Positions 47,070 through 56,723 of a stretch of DNA of 64,000 bases are shown piece after piece (positions within the stretch are counted from its first letter, which is position 1; every line of letters starts with the position of its first letter). The stretch lies in assembly GCF_000024465.1 (NCBI RefSeq), contig NC_014010.1, positions 1-64,000 on the forward strand, given 5' to 3'. Position numbers and translations under genes: made by a program. Origin of the DNA: Candidatus Puniceispirillum marinum IMCC1322 (GTDB lineage: Bacteria > Pseudomonadota > Alphaproteobacteria > Puniceispirillales > Puniceispirillaceae). Under the pieces are notes generated by a model. The model worked only from the letters and a program-made list of their open reading frames with translations. It was not told the origin of the DNA and did not search any database.

Positions 47070-47833
47070 TCGATCTGCCAAGAACCCCATCGTTCCGGCT
47101 TGATGGCCGACGTGCGCTTGTGACAGGCGGATCATCAGGGATTGGGCTGGGCTGTGCGGTGGCGCTGGCCGAAGCAGGCGCGCATGTAACGGTGATGGCG
47201 CGCAAAAAGACAGCGCTTGAGGAACTGGCCGAAGCCTTTGCCAAGCAAGGCTGGCCACTAGAGATTATCAGTAACGATATTGTCGATTGTGATGCCACAA
47301 AAATTGTTCTGGATTCGCTGGCGCCATTTGACATATTGGTGAATAGTGCCGGTTTGGCACGCCATGCGCCAGCGACAGAAACATCAATTGATGATTTCGA
47401 TGCGGTGATGAATGTTAATCTGCGGGGGGCGTTCTTTCTGGCACGGGAAGTCGCCAAAGGCATGATCGGGGCAAGTCTGGCCGGATCGATCATCACAATT
47501 TCCAGCCAGATGGCCTTTGTTGGCGGGGTTGATAGAAGTGTCTATTGTGCATCGAAATTCGCCGTTGAAGGCTTTACCAAATCGATGGCCATCGAATTGG
47601 CACCTTACAAGATTCGGATTAATACAATCAGCCCAACATTCATCCGCACGCCGTTGACCGAGCAAACCTTTAGCCGACCAAGTCGGGTGAAATGGATCGA
47701 AGAAAAGATCAAACTAGGTCGGGTGGGCGAAATCGAAGATGTGATGGGCGCGGTGCAGTTTCTGGCAAGTGACGCGGCTGGTTTGGTCACCGGGACATCA
47801 TTGCTTGTTGACGGGGGGTGGACAGCGGACTGA
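47066..47833 (+). CDS. Short-chain dehydrogenase/reductase
   Basis: A 255-residue classical SDR: cofactor motif [11 protein letters not shown] near residue 20, [10 protein letters not shown], catalytic Ser in [12 protein letters not shown] and YCASK with Tyr and Lys near 155-159. Overlaps with genes on both sides show one translation unit: dehydrogenase, SDR, LacI regulator. It probably oxidises or reduces the secondary alcohol of the pathway compound. Confidence 0.92.
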   Translation: MIDLPRTPSFRLDGRRALVTGGSSGIGLGCAVALAEAGAHVTVMARKKTALEELAEAFAKQGWPLEIISNDIVDCDATKIVLDSLAPFDILVNSAGLARHAPATETSIDDFDAVMNVNLRGAFFLAREVAKGMIGASLAGSIITISSQMAFVGGVDRSVYCASKFAVEGFTKSMAIELAPYKIRINTISPTFIRTPLTEQTFSRPSRVKWIEEKIKLGRVGEIEDVMGAVQFLASDAAGLVTGTSLLVDGGWTAD

Positions 47834-48864
47834 TGGCACGAGATAACGCCACATCTTTGGACGTTGCCCGCCATGCCGGGGTAAGCCAGTCGGCCGTGAG
47901 CCGCGTGTTTACCCCAGGTGCGTCAGTATCGATGAAAATGGCAGATAAGGTGAAACGGTCGGCTGATGCGCTTGGCTATCGGCCGAATGTGCTGGCGCGG
48001 TCACTAATTACCGGCCAATCACGTATCATTGGCCTTGTTGTCGCCTATCTTGATAATCAGTTTTATCCAGAAGCGCTGGAACGGCTGTCCATGAGCCTGC
48101 AAGAACAAGGCTATCATGTGCTGGTTTTCATGGCTTCTAAGACGGCAGGCAATATCGATCAGGTGCTGGAAGAAATTCTGGATTATCAGGTCGATGGGGT
48201 GATTATGGCATCGGTCGCCATGTCATCAAGTCTGGCTACGCGTTGTGACGAAGCTGGCATTCCGGTGGTGCTGTTCAACCGTCGCCAGAGCGATCTGTGC
48301 TTTAGTTCGGTAACATCGGATAATGTGTCAGGTGGACAAAAACTGGCGCGCTTTCTGATCGCTGGTGGGCATCAGCGTATCGGCCATATAGCGGGCTGGG
48401 ACGGGGCATCGACACAGCATGATCGTGAAGCTGGATTTGTTAAGGGTCTGCAAGATGCTGGGCAAAGCCTATTTGCACGTGGATGTGGAAATTTCATACT
48501 GGAAGAAGCGCGTATTGCCGCCCGTGATATGTTTAGCCAATCGGTGATACCCGACGCCGTTTTTGTCGCCAATGACCATATGGCCTTTGCCGTCATGGAT
48601 GTGCTGCGCTTTGAATTGGGACTTTCGGTGCCAGATGATGTGTCGGTTGTCGGCTATGATGATGTGCAGCTTGCCAGCTGGACAAGTTATGATCTGACAA
48701 CGGTGCGACAACCAGTCAATAAAATGGTTAGCGAGACAATCGATATATTGATGGCGCGGATCGAGCAGGGGGATAGCCAATTACGTAATGTTGAGCTCGA
48801 TGGATCTTTAATCGTTCGGGGTTCGGCCAAAATGCAAGAGGGATGGGAAAATGCAGGGGTTTAA
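47833..48864 (+). CDS. LacI-family transcriptional regulator
   Basis: A 343-residue regulator. The helix-turn-helix and hinge are ATSLDVARHAGVSQSAVSRVF...ALGYRPNVLARSL (residues ~3-60); the rest is a periplasmic-binding-like ligand domain (IIGLVVAYLDNQFYPEALERLS...). The start at 47833 overlaps the SDR stop (TGATG). It is the likely regulator of this locus, with the 40801 palindrome as operator. Confidence 0.92.
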   Translation: MARDNATSLDVARHAGVSQSAVSRVFTPGASVSMKMADKVKRSADALGYRPNVLARSLITGQSRIIGLVVAYLDNQFYPEALERLSMSLQEQGYHVLVFMASKTAGNIDQVLEEILDYQVDGVIMASVAMSSSLATRCDEAGIPVVLFNRRQSDLCFSSVTSDNVSGGQKLARFLIAGGHQRIGHIAGWDGASTQHDREAGFVKGLQDAGQSLFARGCGNFILEEARIAARDMFSQSVIPDAVFVANDHMAFAVMDVLRFELGLSVPDDVSVVGYDDVQLASWTSYDLTTVRQPVNKMVSETIDILMARIEQGDSQLRNVELDGSLIVRGSAKMQEGWENAGV

Positions 48865-49825
48865 TAGTCGTTGGAAGGATTTTCCCGATTATATTATCGG
48901 CATAACGCAGGAAATCTGGGAGCAGCGCGGCATCGCCACGCTTGAGCATTATTATACGCCGGATATTCCGGTTAGGTCTCCAGGTTCGGTGGTGATCGGT
49001 AATAAGGATGTGATTGCGGCAACGATGGCGACATTGGCTGAATTTCCGGATCGCAGATTGCTTGGCGAGGATGTGATCTGGTCGGGATCGCCAGAAGAAG
49101 GGATGCTGTCATCGCACCGGATCTTTTCAACCGCAACACATAGTGCCGATGGTGTCTATGGCAAAGCCACGGGCACCAAACTTGGCTATCGTGTGATTGC
49201 CGATTGCCATGCGATCAATGATCAGATCAATGATGAATGGTTGATCCGCGATCAGGGTGCTGTCGTACGTCAGCTTGGCTGGAACCCGAAAGATTATGCG
49301 GCTGATCTGATTGCGCGTGAGGGTGGTGCTGCCCATTGTGTGAAGCCGTTTACCCCGGCGATTGACGTGCCGGGCCCTTATAAAGGCCGGGGCAATGACA
49401 ATGAATGGGGGCAAAAATATGCCGATATTCTAGGGCGCATGATGATTGGCGATATGGCTGTGATTCCGGCAGAATATGACCGTGCTTGTCATCTGGAGTT
49501 GCCTGGCGGGATCACGGGCCATAGTCATGATGCGGCAGACCAGTTCTGGATGGGGCTACGATCCAGCTTTCCAAAGGCCACATTTACCATCGAGCATCAG
49601 ATTGGCCGTAGCGACCCGCATATGCCGCCGCGTGCAGCGATCCGCTGGGGCTTGCATGGAAAGCATGAAGGCTGGGGTAGCTATGGTGCACCAACAGGCG
49701 CCGAGGTCTATATCATGGGCGCGTGTCATGCCGAGTTCGGGCCATGGGGTCTGCGCCGTGAATATGTTCTGCTTGATGAAACATCTGTTTGGAAACAGAT
49801 TCTCATTCATATGGGTGATGATTAG
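48851..49825 (+). CDS. Tandem SnoaL-like protein 3
   Basis: A 324-residue protein with two SnoaL-like domains, more diverged than the pair at 38422/39666: the first includes YYTPDIPVRSPGSVVIGNKDVIAATMATLAEFPDRRLLGEDV, the second LPGGITGHSHDAADQFWMGLRSSFPKATFTIEH. It overlaps the regulator's end and continues the operon. The role is unknown. Confidence 0.78.
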   Translation: MQGFNSRWKDFPDYIIGITQEIWEQRGIATLEHYYTPDIPVRSPGSVVIGNKDVIAATMATLAEFPDRRLLGEDVIWSGSPEEGMLSSHRIFSTATHSADGVYGKATGTKLGYRVIADCHAINDQINDEWLIRDQGAVVRQLGWNPKDYAADLIAREGGAAHCVKPFTPAIDVPGPYKGRGNDNEWGQKYADILGRMMIGDMAVIPAEYDRACHLELPGGITGHSHDAADQFWMGLRSSFPKATFTIEHQIGRSDPHMPPRAAIRWGLHGKHEGWGSYGAPTGAEVYIMGACHAEFGPWGLRREYVLLDETSVWKQILIHMGDD

Positions 49826-49855
49826 AGATTAGGGACCAGGTGGGGAGGTCATGTG

Positions 49856-50845
49856 ATGTCAGTTGATGAAATGGAAAAGCGGATCGTTCGGTATGGTGAT
49901 CTTGTGCCATGTCGTACGGCCTTTATTGATGCCCATACGCCAGGTTCTGACAGGAAAGAAAATTTTACCATCATCGGCGGTGGTGTATCTGAAGCCGCAG
50001 ATCAGCATGTGCATATCAAGGAAACGCCGGGTTTCAATATAGGGGCGGCAGGGCAACCGCCGAAATGCCGTAACTCGCTACATACACATCGTACTGCCGA
50101 GGTGTTTTTTGTGCTGTCTGGCCGCTGGCGGTTTTTCTGGGGTAATGATGGCACTGATGGCGAGGTTACGCTTACCGAAGGTGATGTTATCAATATCCCA
50201 ACGGGTATTTTTCGTGGGTTTGAAAATATTGGTACCGACTATGGCATGATCATGGCAGTTCTGGGCGGTGATGATGCTGGTGGTGGCGTGATATGGGCAC
50301 CACAGGTGATCGAGGATGCCAAAGATCATGGCCTAGTTCTGGGCGAAAATGGCGTGCTTTATGACAGCAATAAGGGCGCGCATTTGCCTGCTGGCATAGA
50401 GCCCATGCGGGTGCTTGATGAAGATGATATGGCGCTATTCCCAAAGGTAACGACAGCAATGTTTGTGCCGCGCTTTGTGGCCCGTTATCTGGATATGATG
50501 GCACTTGCCGACCACCAGCCTGTGACCGTAATCGGGCAGGATGGGATGCTGATTGATCAGCCAGGATTCACGCTTGAATTCCTATCGGCAGGCTCGGTTG
50601 ACAACACAGCCTATAGTACCGACCGACATGAGATTCTGATGGTCATGCGTGGCCATTGGCAGGTTACGTGGGCAGGGGGGCAAACGGTGCTGGCCCCTGG
50701 CGATGTGTTTGCCATACCGCCCGGTATCGAACGTCGTCTGCAGGTGGCGATGAGTGGTGAGGCCAGCCTTTTCAGAGTATGTGATACAGATGATGAAGCC
50801 GGACCCACAATGAACTTTTTTAGCGATAACCGCCCACATCAATAA
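49856..50845 (+). CDS. Bicupin protein
   Basis: A 329-residue protein with two cupin barrels. The first has SLHTHRTAEVFFVLSGRWRFFWG and GDVINIPTGIFRGFEN (metal-type His and Glu ligands); the second (about 225-310) has HEILMVMRGHWQVTW and GDVFAIPPGIERRL. The size is near that of gentisate-type ring-cleavage dioxygenases, but the activity cannot be told. The ATG has GGGGAGG ten bases upstream; the preceding GTG is an alternative. Confidence 0.82.
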   Translation: MSVDEMEKRIVRYGDLVPCRTAFIDAHTPGSDRKENFTIIGGGVSEAADQHVHIKETPGFNIGAAGQPPKCRNSLHTHRTAEVFFVLSGRWRFFWGNDGTDGEVTLTEGDVINIPTGIFRGFENIGTDYGMIMAVLGGDDAGGGVIWAPQVIEDAKDHGLVLGENGVLYDSNKGAHLPAGIEPMRVLDEDDMALFPKVTTAMFVPRFVARYLDMMALADHQPVTVIGQDGMLIDQPGFTLEFLSAGSVDNTAYSTDRHEILMVMRGHWQVTWAGGQTVLAPGDVFAIPPGIERRLQVAMSGEASLFRVCDTDDEAGPTMNFFSDNRPHQ

Positions 50846-50881
50846 CAGTGTCAGTAATAGCCGTTCAAAAGGGAGTGTAGA

Positions 50882-52015
50882 ATGCGTAAAATTCAAACAA
50901 GCCATGTGGGGTCTTTACCGCGCACCCAAGAGGTAGTCGATTTCATTTTTGCCCGCGAGAATGAGCAGCCCTATGATGCGGCGGCGTTTGATGCTTGTAT
51001 GACATCGGCCTGTGGCGAAACCGTGCGTAAACAGGTCGAAGCAGGCATTGATATTGTGTCAGACGGTGAGACCTCGAAGATTTCCTATGCCACCTATGTC
51101 AAGGATCGCTATACAGGCTTTTCAGGCGATAGTGATCGTAACCCGCCAGGGGATCTGAAATTGTTTCCGGGCTTTCTCAAGCGTCTGGCTGATGATGGCG
51201 GTACCCCGCAATATGCGCGCCCTATGTGCACGGGCGAGGTGAAATCCAAAGGCCAAGGTGAACTTGAAAGCGATATTGCCAATTTGAAAGCCGGTATGCA
51301 GGCGCATGGCGCAAAGCGGGCATTTATGAATGCCGCATCGCCCGGGGTGATTTCTCTGTTCTTGCAAAATCAGCATTATAAAACCCGTGAAGCCTATCTG
51401 GCCGCCCTTGCCGATGCGATGAAGGCCGAATATGAAACGATCGTCAATGCAGGTATTGATCTGCAACTCGATTGTCCGGATCTGGCACTGTCTCGTCATA
51501 TGCTGTTTGCTGATTTGTCGGATGACGAATTTGTGGCAGTGGCCAATCTGCATGTCGAGGCGTTGAATCATGCCTTGCGTGACATTGATCCAGCGCATGT
51601 GCGGGTGCATATCTGCTGGGGTAATTATGAAGGCCCACATGTCTGTGATATCGATATGGAAAAGGTATTTCCAACATTGATGTCAACGCGGGCACGCTAT
51701 GTTCTGTTTGAAACGTCGAACCCGCGCCATGCGCATGAATGGACGGTATTCCGTGACCGCAAGGCCGAAATACCTGACGATAAAGTGCTGGTGCCAGGTG
51801 TAGTGGATACAACGACCAATTTTGTCGAGCATCCAGAATTGGTGGCGCAGCGTATTGAAAAATTCACTGATATTGTTGGTGCTGATCGGGTGATTGCCGG
51901 GTCGGATTGCGGGTTTGGTACCTTTGCCGGTTTCGGTGCAGTGGATCCAGATATTGCCTATGCCAAGCTTAAAACCCTGTCTGAAGGCGCAGCGCTGGCA
52001 TCTGCTAGGCTGTAA
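50882..52015 (+). CDS. MetE C-domain-like zinc methyltransferase
   Basis: A 377-residue protein of the cobalamin-independent methionine synthase catalytic-domain family without the MetE N-terminal half. Zinc ligands fit RVHICWGNYEGPH (His and Cys) and AGSDCGFGTFAG (Cys). Related stand-alone proteins transfer alkyl groups to thiols, as in epoxyalkane:coenzyme M transferase. In this locus it may demethylate or dealkylate an intermediate. GGGAGTG precedes the start. Confidence 0.86.
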   Translation: MRKIQTSHVGSLPRTQEVVDFIFARENEQPYDAAAFDACMTSACGETVRKQVEAGIDIVSDGETSKISYATYVKDRYTGFSGDSDRNPPGDLKLFPGFLKRLADDGGTPQYARPMCTGEVKSKGQGELESDIANLKAGMQAHGAKRAFMNAASPGVISLFLQNQHYKTREAYLAALADAMKAEYETIVNAGIDLQLDCPDLALSRHMLFADLSDDEFVAVANLHVEALNHALRDIDPAHVRVHICWGNYEGPHVCDIDMEKVFPTLMSTRARYVLFETSNPRHAHEWTVFRDRKAEIPDDKVLVPGVVDTTTNFVEHPELVAQRIEKFTDIVGADRVIAGSDCGFGTFAGFGAVDPDIAYAKLKTLSEGAALASARL

Positions 52016-52023
52016 AGACGCGG

Positions 52024-52734
52024 ATGGCCTTTGCAATGCAGCAACAATCAGTGGTTCTATTGCCAGGCATGATGTGTGATGCGCGTCTGTTTACGCCGCA
52101 AATCAAGGCGCTGTCGGCATCATACGCGGTCAGTGTGGCCGATCTGACACAGCATGATAGCATTGCTGCTATGGCCGCGTCAGTGCTTGCACATGCACCG
52201 CATAATTTTGCCCTAGCAGGTCTGTCGATGGGCGGCATTGTGGCGATGGAGATAATGCGTCTAGCTCCCGAACGGGTCACAAGGCTGGCTTTGCTGGACA
52301 CCAACCCACTTGCCGAAGCTGAAACCATGAAAGCGAAGCGGGTGCCACAAATCGCAAAAGCCAAGGCAGGGGCTTTACATGAGATTATGAGGCATGAGAT
52401 GAAACCAAATTATCTGGCTGATGGCCCGGATCGCGCTCAAATTCTGGATTTATGTATGGACATGGCTATTGACCTTGGCGTCGAAGCGTTTGTTAATCAA
52501 TCTATTGCCTTGCGCGATCGTCAGGATCAGCAAGAGATATTAAAGCAGATCACTGTGCCAACATTGGTGATGTGCGGAGCGAAAGACACGCTGTGCCCGA
52601 TAGAACGGCATCAATTGATGCATGAATTGATCACAGGGTCACGATTTGAGATTGTTGACGGTGCCGGGCATCTGCCAACTTTGGAACAAGCCAATAACGT
52701 TAATACAGCGCTATGGCGCTGGCTGGAGGAATAA
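52024..52734 (+). CDS. Alpha/beta hydrolase of the catabolic locus
   Basis: A 236-residue small hydrolase: LLPGMMCDARLF at the oxyanion region, GLSMGG elbow (S68), a Lid-like helical part, and GAGHLPTLEQ with the catalytic His. It resembles enol-lactone or ester hydrolases. A second ATG at 52036 is possible. The stop overlaps the next start (TAATG). Confidence 0.87.
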   Translation: MAFAMQQQSVVLLPGMMCDARLFTPQIKALSASYAVSVADLTQHDSIAAMAASVLAHAPHNFALAGLSMGGIVAMEIMRLAPERVTRLALLDTNPLAEAETMKAKRVPQIAKAKAGALHEIMRHEMKPNYLADGPDRAQILDLCMDMAIDLGVEAFVNQSIALRDRQDQQEILKQITVPTLVMCGAKDTLCPIERHQLMHELITGSRFEIVDGAGHLPTLEQANNVNTALWRWLEE

Positions 52735-53429
52735 TGGATCAGGCACTTTTAACTTTACTACAGCAGGTTGATACGCCAACGGTTTGTAACGCTATCGAAG
52801 TGGCGCAAGGCAAACGCGGATTTAGCGCTTTTACCCGTGGCACCATGCAGGCATCAGACCCACAGGCAGCCGCCATTGTCGGCTATGCACGCACCGCCAA
52901 GATTTCAGCACAGCGCGCTTCGGATGATCCTGTCGATGAGGTCAAAGCTCGGCGTATGGCCTATTATAAGTATATGTCAGATGGCGTGCGTCCATCGATT
53001 GCCGTGGTTGAAGATACGGATTTTCCAGATTGCGTTGGTGCCTTTTGGGGCGAAATTAATACCACTGTTCATAAAGGCTTTGGCGTGCATGGCGCGCTGA
53101 CCAATGGGGTGATGCGCGACCTTGGCGATTTGCCCGCAGGCTTTCCGGTTATTGCTGGTTCAATTGGCCCCTCGCATGCCTTTGTCCATGTGACCGAAAT
53201 AGGCATGCCGGTAACTGTATTTGGACTGGTGGTAAAGGATGGTGATCTGGTTCATGCCGATCGGCATGGTGCGTTGGTGATCCCCGCAGATGTGATTGAT
53301 CAGCTGCATGATGCCATCACAGCATTGCTGGCGACGGAAAAGCTGGTGCTGGAACCAGCGCGGGCGGATGGCTTTGATTATGATGCCTTTGAAAAAGCCT
53401 GGTCAGCGTTTGAGGCTGCCCGAACGTGA
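52734..53429 (+). CDS. RraA / HMG-aldolase-family protein
   Basis: A 231-residue protein of the RraA/dimethylmenaquinone-methyltransferase-like fold, to which 4-hydroxy-4-methyl-2-oxoglutarate and oxaloacetate-type lyases belong. The family active-site block appears as GVHGALTNGVMRDL: the Arg-Asp pair is kept but the usual Asp before Gly is Asn. Probably a lyase on the carboxylic acid product of the pathway. Last gene of the presumed operon. Confidence 0.84.
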   Translation: MDQALLTLLQQVDTPTVCNAIEVAQGKRGFSAFTRGTMQASDPQAAAIVGYARTAKISAQRASDDPVDEVKARRMAYYKYMSDGVRPSIAVVEDTDFPDCVGAFWGEINTTVHKGFGVHGALTNGVMRDLGDLPAGFPVIAGSIGPSHAFVHVTEIGMPVTVFGLVVKDGDLVHADRHGALVIPADVIDQLHDAITALLATEKLVLEPARADGFDYDAFEKAWSAFEAART

Positions 53430-53556
53430 TCGGTTGTGAACGGCGCTAGCCAGCTTCTGGGGTGATCCAGCAGGTGGTGACGACCATTATCTGGGGACTT
53501 GAAAATGAGGGCGCAAGATGTTGATGAAGCAATGTGTGAGCAGATCAAATGTTACA

Positions 53557-55032
53557 TCATTGAAGCATCGATTTTGCTTCCTGAGCAATTTGCCGCAAGC
53601 CAAGATCGATTTTATTGCCAGCTACGGATGGAAAACCAATCCGTAAGGAATTCTTGGGGGTTCCGCTATTGAAAAAAATATGGCCAGGCTCAATCAACAC
53701 CCCTCGTTTTTGAAGTCGGGTCGCTAAAACCTCGGTATCAAATTGGGGTGGTCCCGTGAGCCAGAAAGAGGTGCCGCCCGTGGCACTGCCCTGAGAAAAC
53801 ATCGGCAAATTGCGTTTTATGCCCTCATTCATGATATGCCAGCGTTCTGAATAGATTTGCCGCAAATTCTTCAGATGCGCATCATGATATCCATGTGCCA
53901 GGAATATCGCTGTTGTTTCCTGAACAACACTTGGTGGGTGCCGAACAGTCAGACTGCGAATGATTTTGGCCGACTTAATGATGTCTGGATGAGCCACGAT
54001 GAATCCCATGCGAATGCTTGGTGACAGGGTTTTGGACAGACTGCCCACATAAATCACACGGCCTGTCTTATCATGAGATTTCAAGGCAGGTCGCAACTTC
54101 AAGTGACCAACAAGGCCAATTTCATAATCATCTTCAACCACCATTGCGTTTGCCGCTTCGGCCTTGTGGATCAATCGCAGCTGGCGTTCTTCAGGCATGA
54201 CAACCATGGTCGGGAATTGGCATCCGGGCGTGACATAAACAAATTTGAAATCTTGTGGTAGGCGATCTGGATCAAGGCCGTCACGGTCAACGTCAACGCA
54301 TTCGATGTCGTTATTATAAAGATGAAACAGATGACGCGCTTCCTGATAGCCCGGGTTTTCGAATGCGATGGGCCGTGCGTCATCATTGAATAATGTGGCA
54401 ATAATACTGAGCGCATGCTGGGCGCCAACGGTAATAAGGATTTCATCATCACTTACGTCAATTCCACGATAATGAAGCAAACGCTGGCGCAGTTGGAAGA
54501 CCAGATCGGGACAATCGATTTCTACCGCTTCACTGGTCCAGATTGGCAGGGCTTTGCGCCCCAGAGCAAGGCGGGAACATTCGCGCCACGCCTCGATTGG
54601 AAATAATTCAGTATCAATCTGATTATAAACAAAAGGAAACCGGAATTCAGTCCAGTTTTTTGGCTGTTTTGCCCGTAATTTGGGTTCTGGCAACCGGCAG
54701 TTAGCTGTGACTATTGGAGGCTGAGACACGGGGGCTGGCTCATCAGCATAAAGCTGAGCGCCATGGGGGTCGGTTGCTGATAGCGTCATGCCAACGGTAA
54801 AGCCAGACCGGTTGTGCGATTCCAGAATACCAATACCAACGAGATCCGAATAGGCCTCATAGGCGCTGTTTTTCGAGACTTGCAGTTGATCTGCAATTTC
54901 GCGGCATGACGGTACTTTCTCGCCCTCGCGATAGATACCCCTGATAATGCGTGAACAAATGGCGCGGCGCACAAGATCTTTTTTACAAATCTCTGAGGCG
55001 CTAGCCGTCGTCACAGCGTCTTGTGAATCCAT
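53557..55032 (-). CDS. MocR/PdxR-type GntR-aminotransferase regulator
   Basis: A 491-residue fusion: a GntR winged helix (residues ~15-80, GEKVPSCREIADQLQVSKNSAYEAYSDLVGIGILE) and a class-I aminotransferase-like domain with the PLP lysine in YVGSLSKTLSPSIRMGF. Such proteins sense amino compounds or PLP adducts and control adjacent genes. GAGGTG lies before the chosen ATG; an ATG at 55047 is an alternative. It is in line after the aldehyde dehydrogenase gene with a ~130-bp gap. Confidence 0.92.
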   Translation of the reverse strand: MDSQDAVTTASASEICKKDLVRRAICSRIIRGIYREGEKVPSCREIADQLQVSKNSAYEAYSDLVGIGILESHNRSGFTVGMTLSATDPHGAQLYADEPAPVSQPPIVTANCRLPEPKLRAKQPKNWTEFRFPFVYNQIDTELFPIEAWRECSRLALGRKALPIWTSEAVEIDCPDLVFQLRQRLLHYRGIDVSDDEILITVGAQHALSIIATLFNDDARPIAFENPGYQEARHLFHLYNNDIECVDVDRDGLDPDRLPQDFKFVYVTPGCQFPTMVVMPEERQLRLIHKAEAANAMVVEDDYEIGLVGHLKLRPALKSHDKTGRVIYVGSLSKTLSPSIRMGFIVAHPDIIKSAKIIRSLTVRHPPSVVQETTAIFLAHGYHDAHLKNLRQIYSERWHIMNEGIKRNLPMFSQGSATGGTSFWLTGPPQFDTEVLATRLQKRGVLIEPGHIFFNSGTPKNSLRIGFPSVAGNKIDLGLRQIAQEAKSMLQ

Positions 55033-55163
55033 CTTCACCTCATTCACTGCCTATACGCGCCTCCAGCTCTGAGCCATATCAATGCCGTTCCGGATCACAG
55101 TTAATCCCATGATCATACATAACTTAGGCAAAACATTATCACGAATAGAGTTTTATTGGCAAA

Positions 55164-56654
55164 TTACCCGCTTGTTGTGATCCAGATGGTTTTGGTTTGC
55201 AGATATTGCTCTAGCGCCTCGGTTCCATTATCGCGGGCAAGTGAGCCAGATTGCTTATATCCGCCAAAAGGCGTTTTAATATCACCTTCGGAAAAGCCGT
55301 TCACCGAAACTGTTCCACATGGTAGCCGCCGCGCCATCGAAATAGCCCGATCAATATCACGAGTGAAAACGGTGGCATGCAGTCCGTAATCGGTATCGCT
55401 GGCGATGGCTAGCGCTTCTTCGGATGATGTAACCGGCATGATTCCCAGCACGGGGCCAAAAATCTCGTCGCGGGCTATGGTCATGTCATTTGTAACCCCA
55501 TCAAATACAGTGGGTGCAATGAACTGACCTGGGCCATCAACGTCACCGCCAACAATAAGTCTGGCACCTTCGGCTGTTCCCTTGTTGATATAGCCCATGA
55601 CTTGGGCTTTATGTTCGGGCGTAATCATTGATCCAATAGTTGTTTCCGGATCCAGAGGGTCACCAAGTTGGAACGCGGCAACACGTTTCAGGATTTTATC
55701 CATGAAATCATCAACCAGCGGTTTGGCAATAATCTGCCGCATATTGGCCGAACAATTCTGTCCACCATTCCAGAACGCAGCCATCGCCGCATGTTCGATC
55801 AGATCATCATTTATGGCCGCATCATCGAGAACGATGAAGGGGCTTTTGCCGCCCATTTCCAGACCGACACTTTTCAGATTACTGTCGCCGGAATAGCGCA
55901 TGAACATGCGCCCAACTTCGGTTGAGCCGGTAAAGGAAACAGTGTCAATGTCATCATGCATACCAATGGCCTGGCCAGCTGTTTCGCCAAGGCCAGGAAG
56001 GATGCTGACCACGCCAGCAGGCACGCCAGCTTCATTCAATAGCGCGCCAAGCCTGATCGTGCTAAGTGGCGTCTGTTCAGCAGGTTTCACCACAATCGAA
56101 CAGCCAGCCGCAAGTGCCGGGGCAATTTTCCACACCGCCATCAAGAACGGGAAGTTCCACGGCAGGATAGCCCCCGCAACCCCAGCTGGTTCCTTGACAA
56201 TAAGCGCCATCGCGTCATCGCCAGTCGGGGCAATTTTGCCAAACGTCTTATCAGCCAGTTCAGCGTACCAGCGGAAAAAAGCCGGAGCTTCGGTACCAAC
56301 CTCATGCAGACAGTCGGTAATCGTTTTACCAGCATCAATACTTTCCAGAACTGCAAGCTCTTCTTTGTTCTGTTCAACCAATGCAGCTAGTTTCAACAGT
56401 ATTTCCTTGCGATATTCCGGTGCAGAACGTGACCATGTGCCTGCATTGAAAACGCGGCGACCAGCTACAACAGCACGGTCAACATCGGCAGCTTTACAAT
56501 GGGCAAAGCTGGCGATCGTTTCACCAGTTGCCGGATTTGAGGTTTCAAGCTTGTCACCATCGGCGGCGTCACAATAAGCGCCGTCAATAAATGCCTGTGT
56601 TGTCAGGCTGATGGTGTCTTTTATAGAATGGAAATGTGTCTTGGTCTGGGACAT
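55164..56654 (-). CDS. NAD(P)-dependent aldehyde dehydrogenase
   Basis: A 496-residue enzyme of the ALDH superfamily: PWNFPF at 165-170, FTGSTEVG, catalytic E266 in LEMGGKSP and nucleophile C301 in GGQNCSAN. It resembles PuuC-type aldehyde dehydrogenases, converting an aldehyde to the acid. GAAGGAG precedes the start. It is flanked in the same direction by the epoxide hydrolase and regulator genes. Confidence 0.94.
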   Translation of the reverse strand: MSQTKTHFHSIKDTISLTTQAFIDGAYCDAADGDKLETSNPATGETIASFAHCKAADVDRAVVAGRRVFNAGTWSRSAPEYRKEILLKLAALVEQNKEELAVLESIDAGKTITDCLHEVGTEAPAFFRWYAELADKTFGKIAPTGDDAMALIVKEPAGVAGAILPWNFPFLMAVWKIAPALAAGCSIVVKPAEQTPLSTIRLGALLNEAGVPAGVVSILPGLGETAGQAIGMHDDIDTVSFTGSTEVGRMFMRYSGDSNLKSVGLEMGGKSPFIVLDDAAINDDLIEHAAMAAFWNGGQNCSANMRQIIAKPLVDDFMDKILKRVAAFQLGDPLDPETTIGSMITPEHKAQVMGYINKGTAEGARLIVGGDVDGPGQFIAPTVFDGVTNDMTIARDEIFGPVLGIMPVTSSEEALAIASDTDYGLHATVFTRDIDRAISMARRLPCGTVSVNGFSEGDIKTPFGGYKQSGSLARDNGTEALEQYLQTKTIWITTSG

Positions 56655-56723
56655 GAAACGCTCCTTCGTGATTGCAAGTTATAGATGATGGTCATCAGCA
56701 TTAAATCTGGCACAGGGCTCAGC

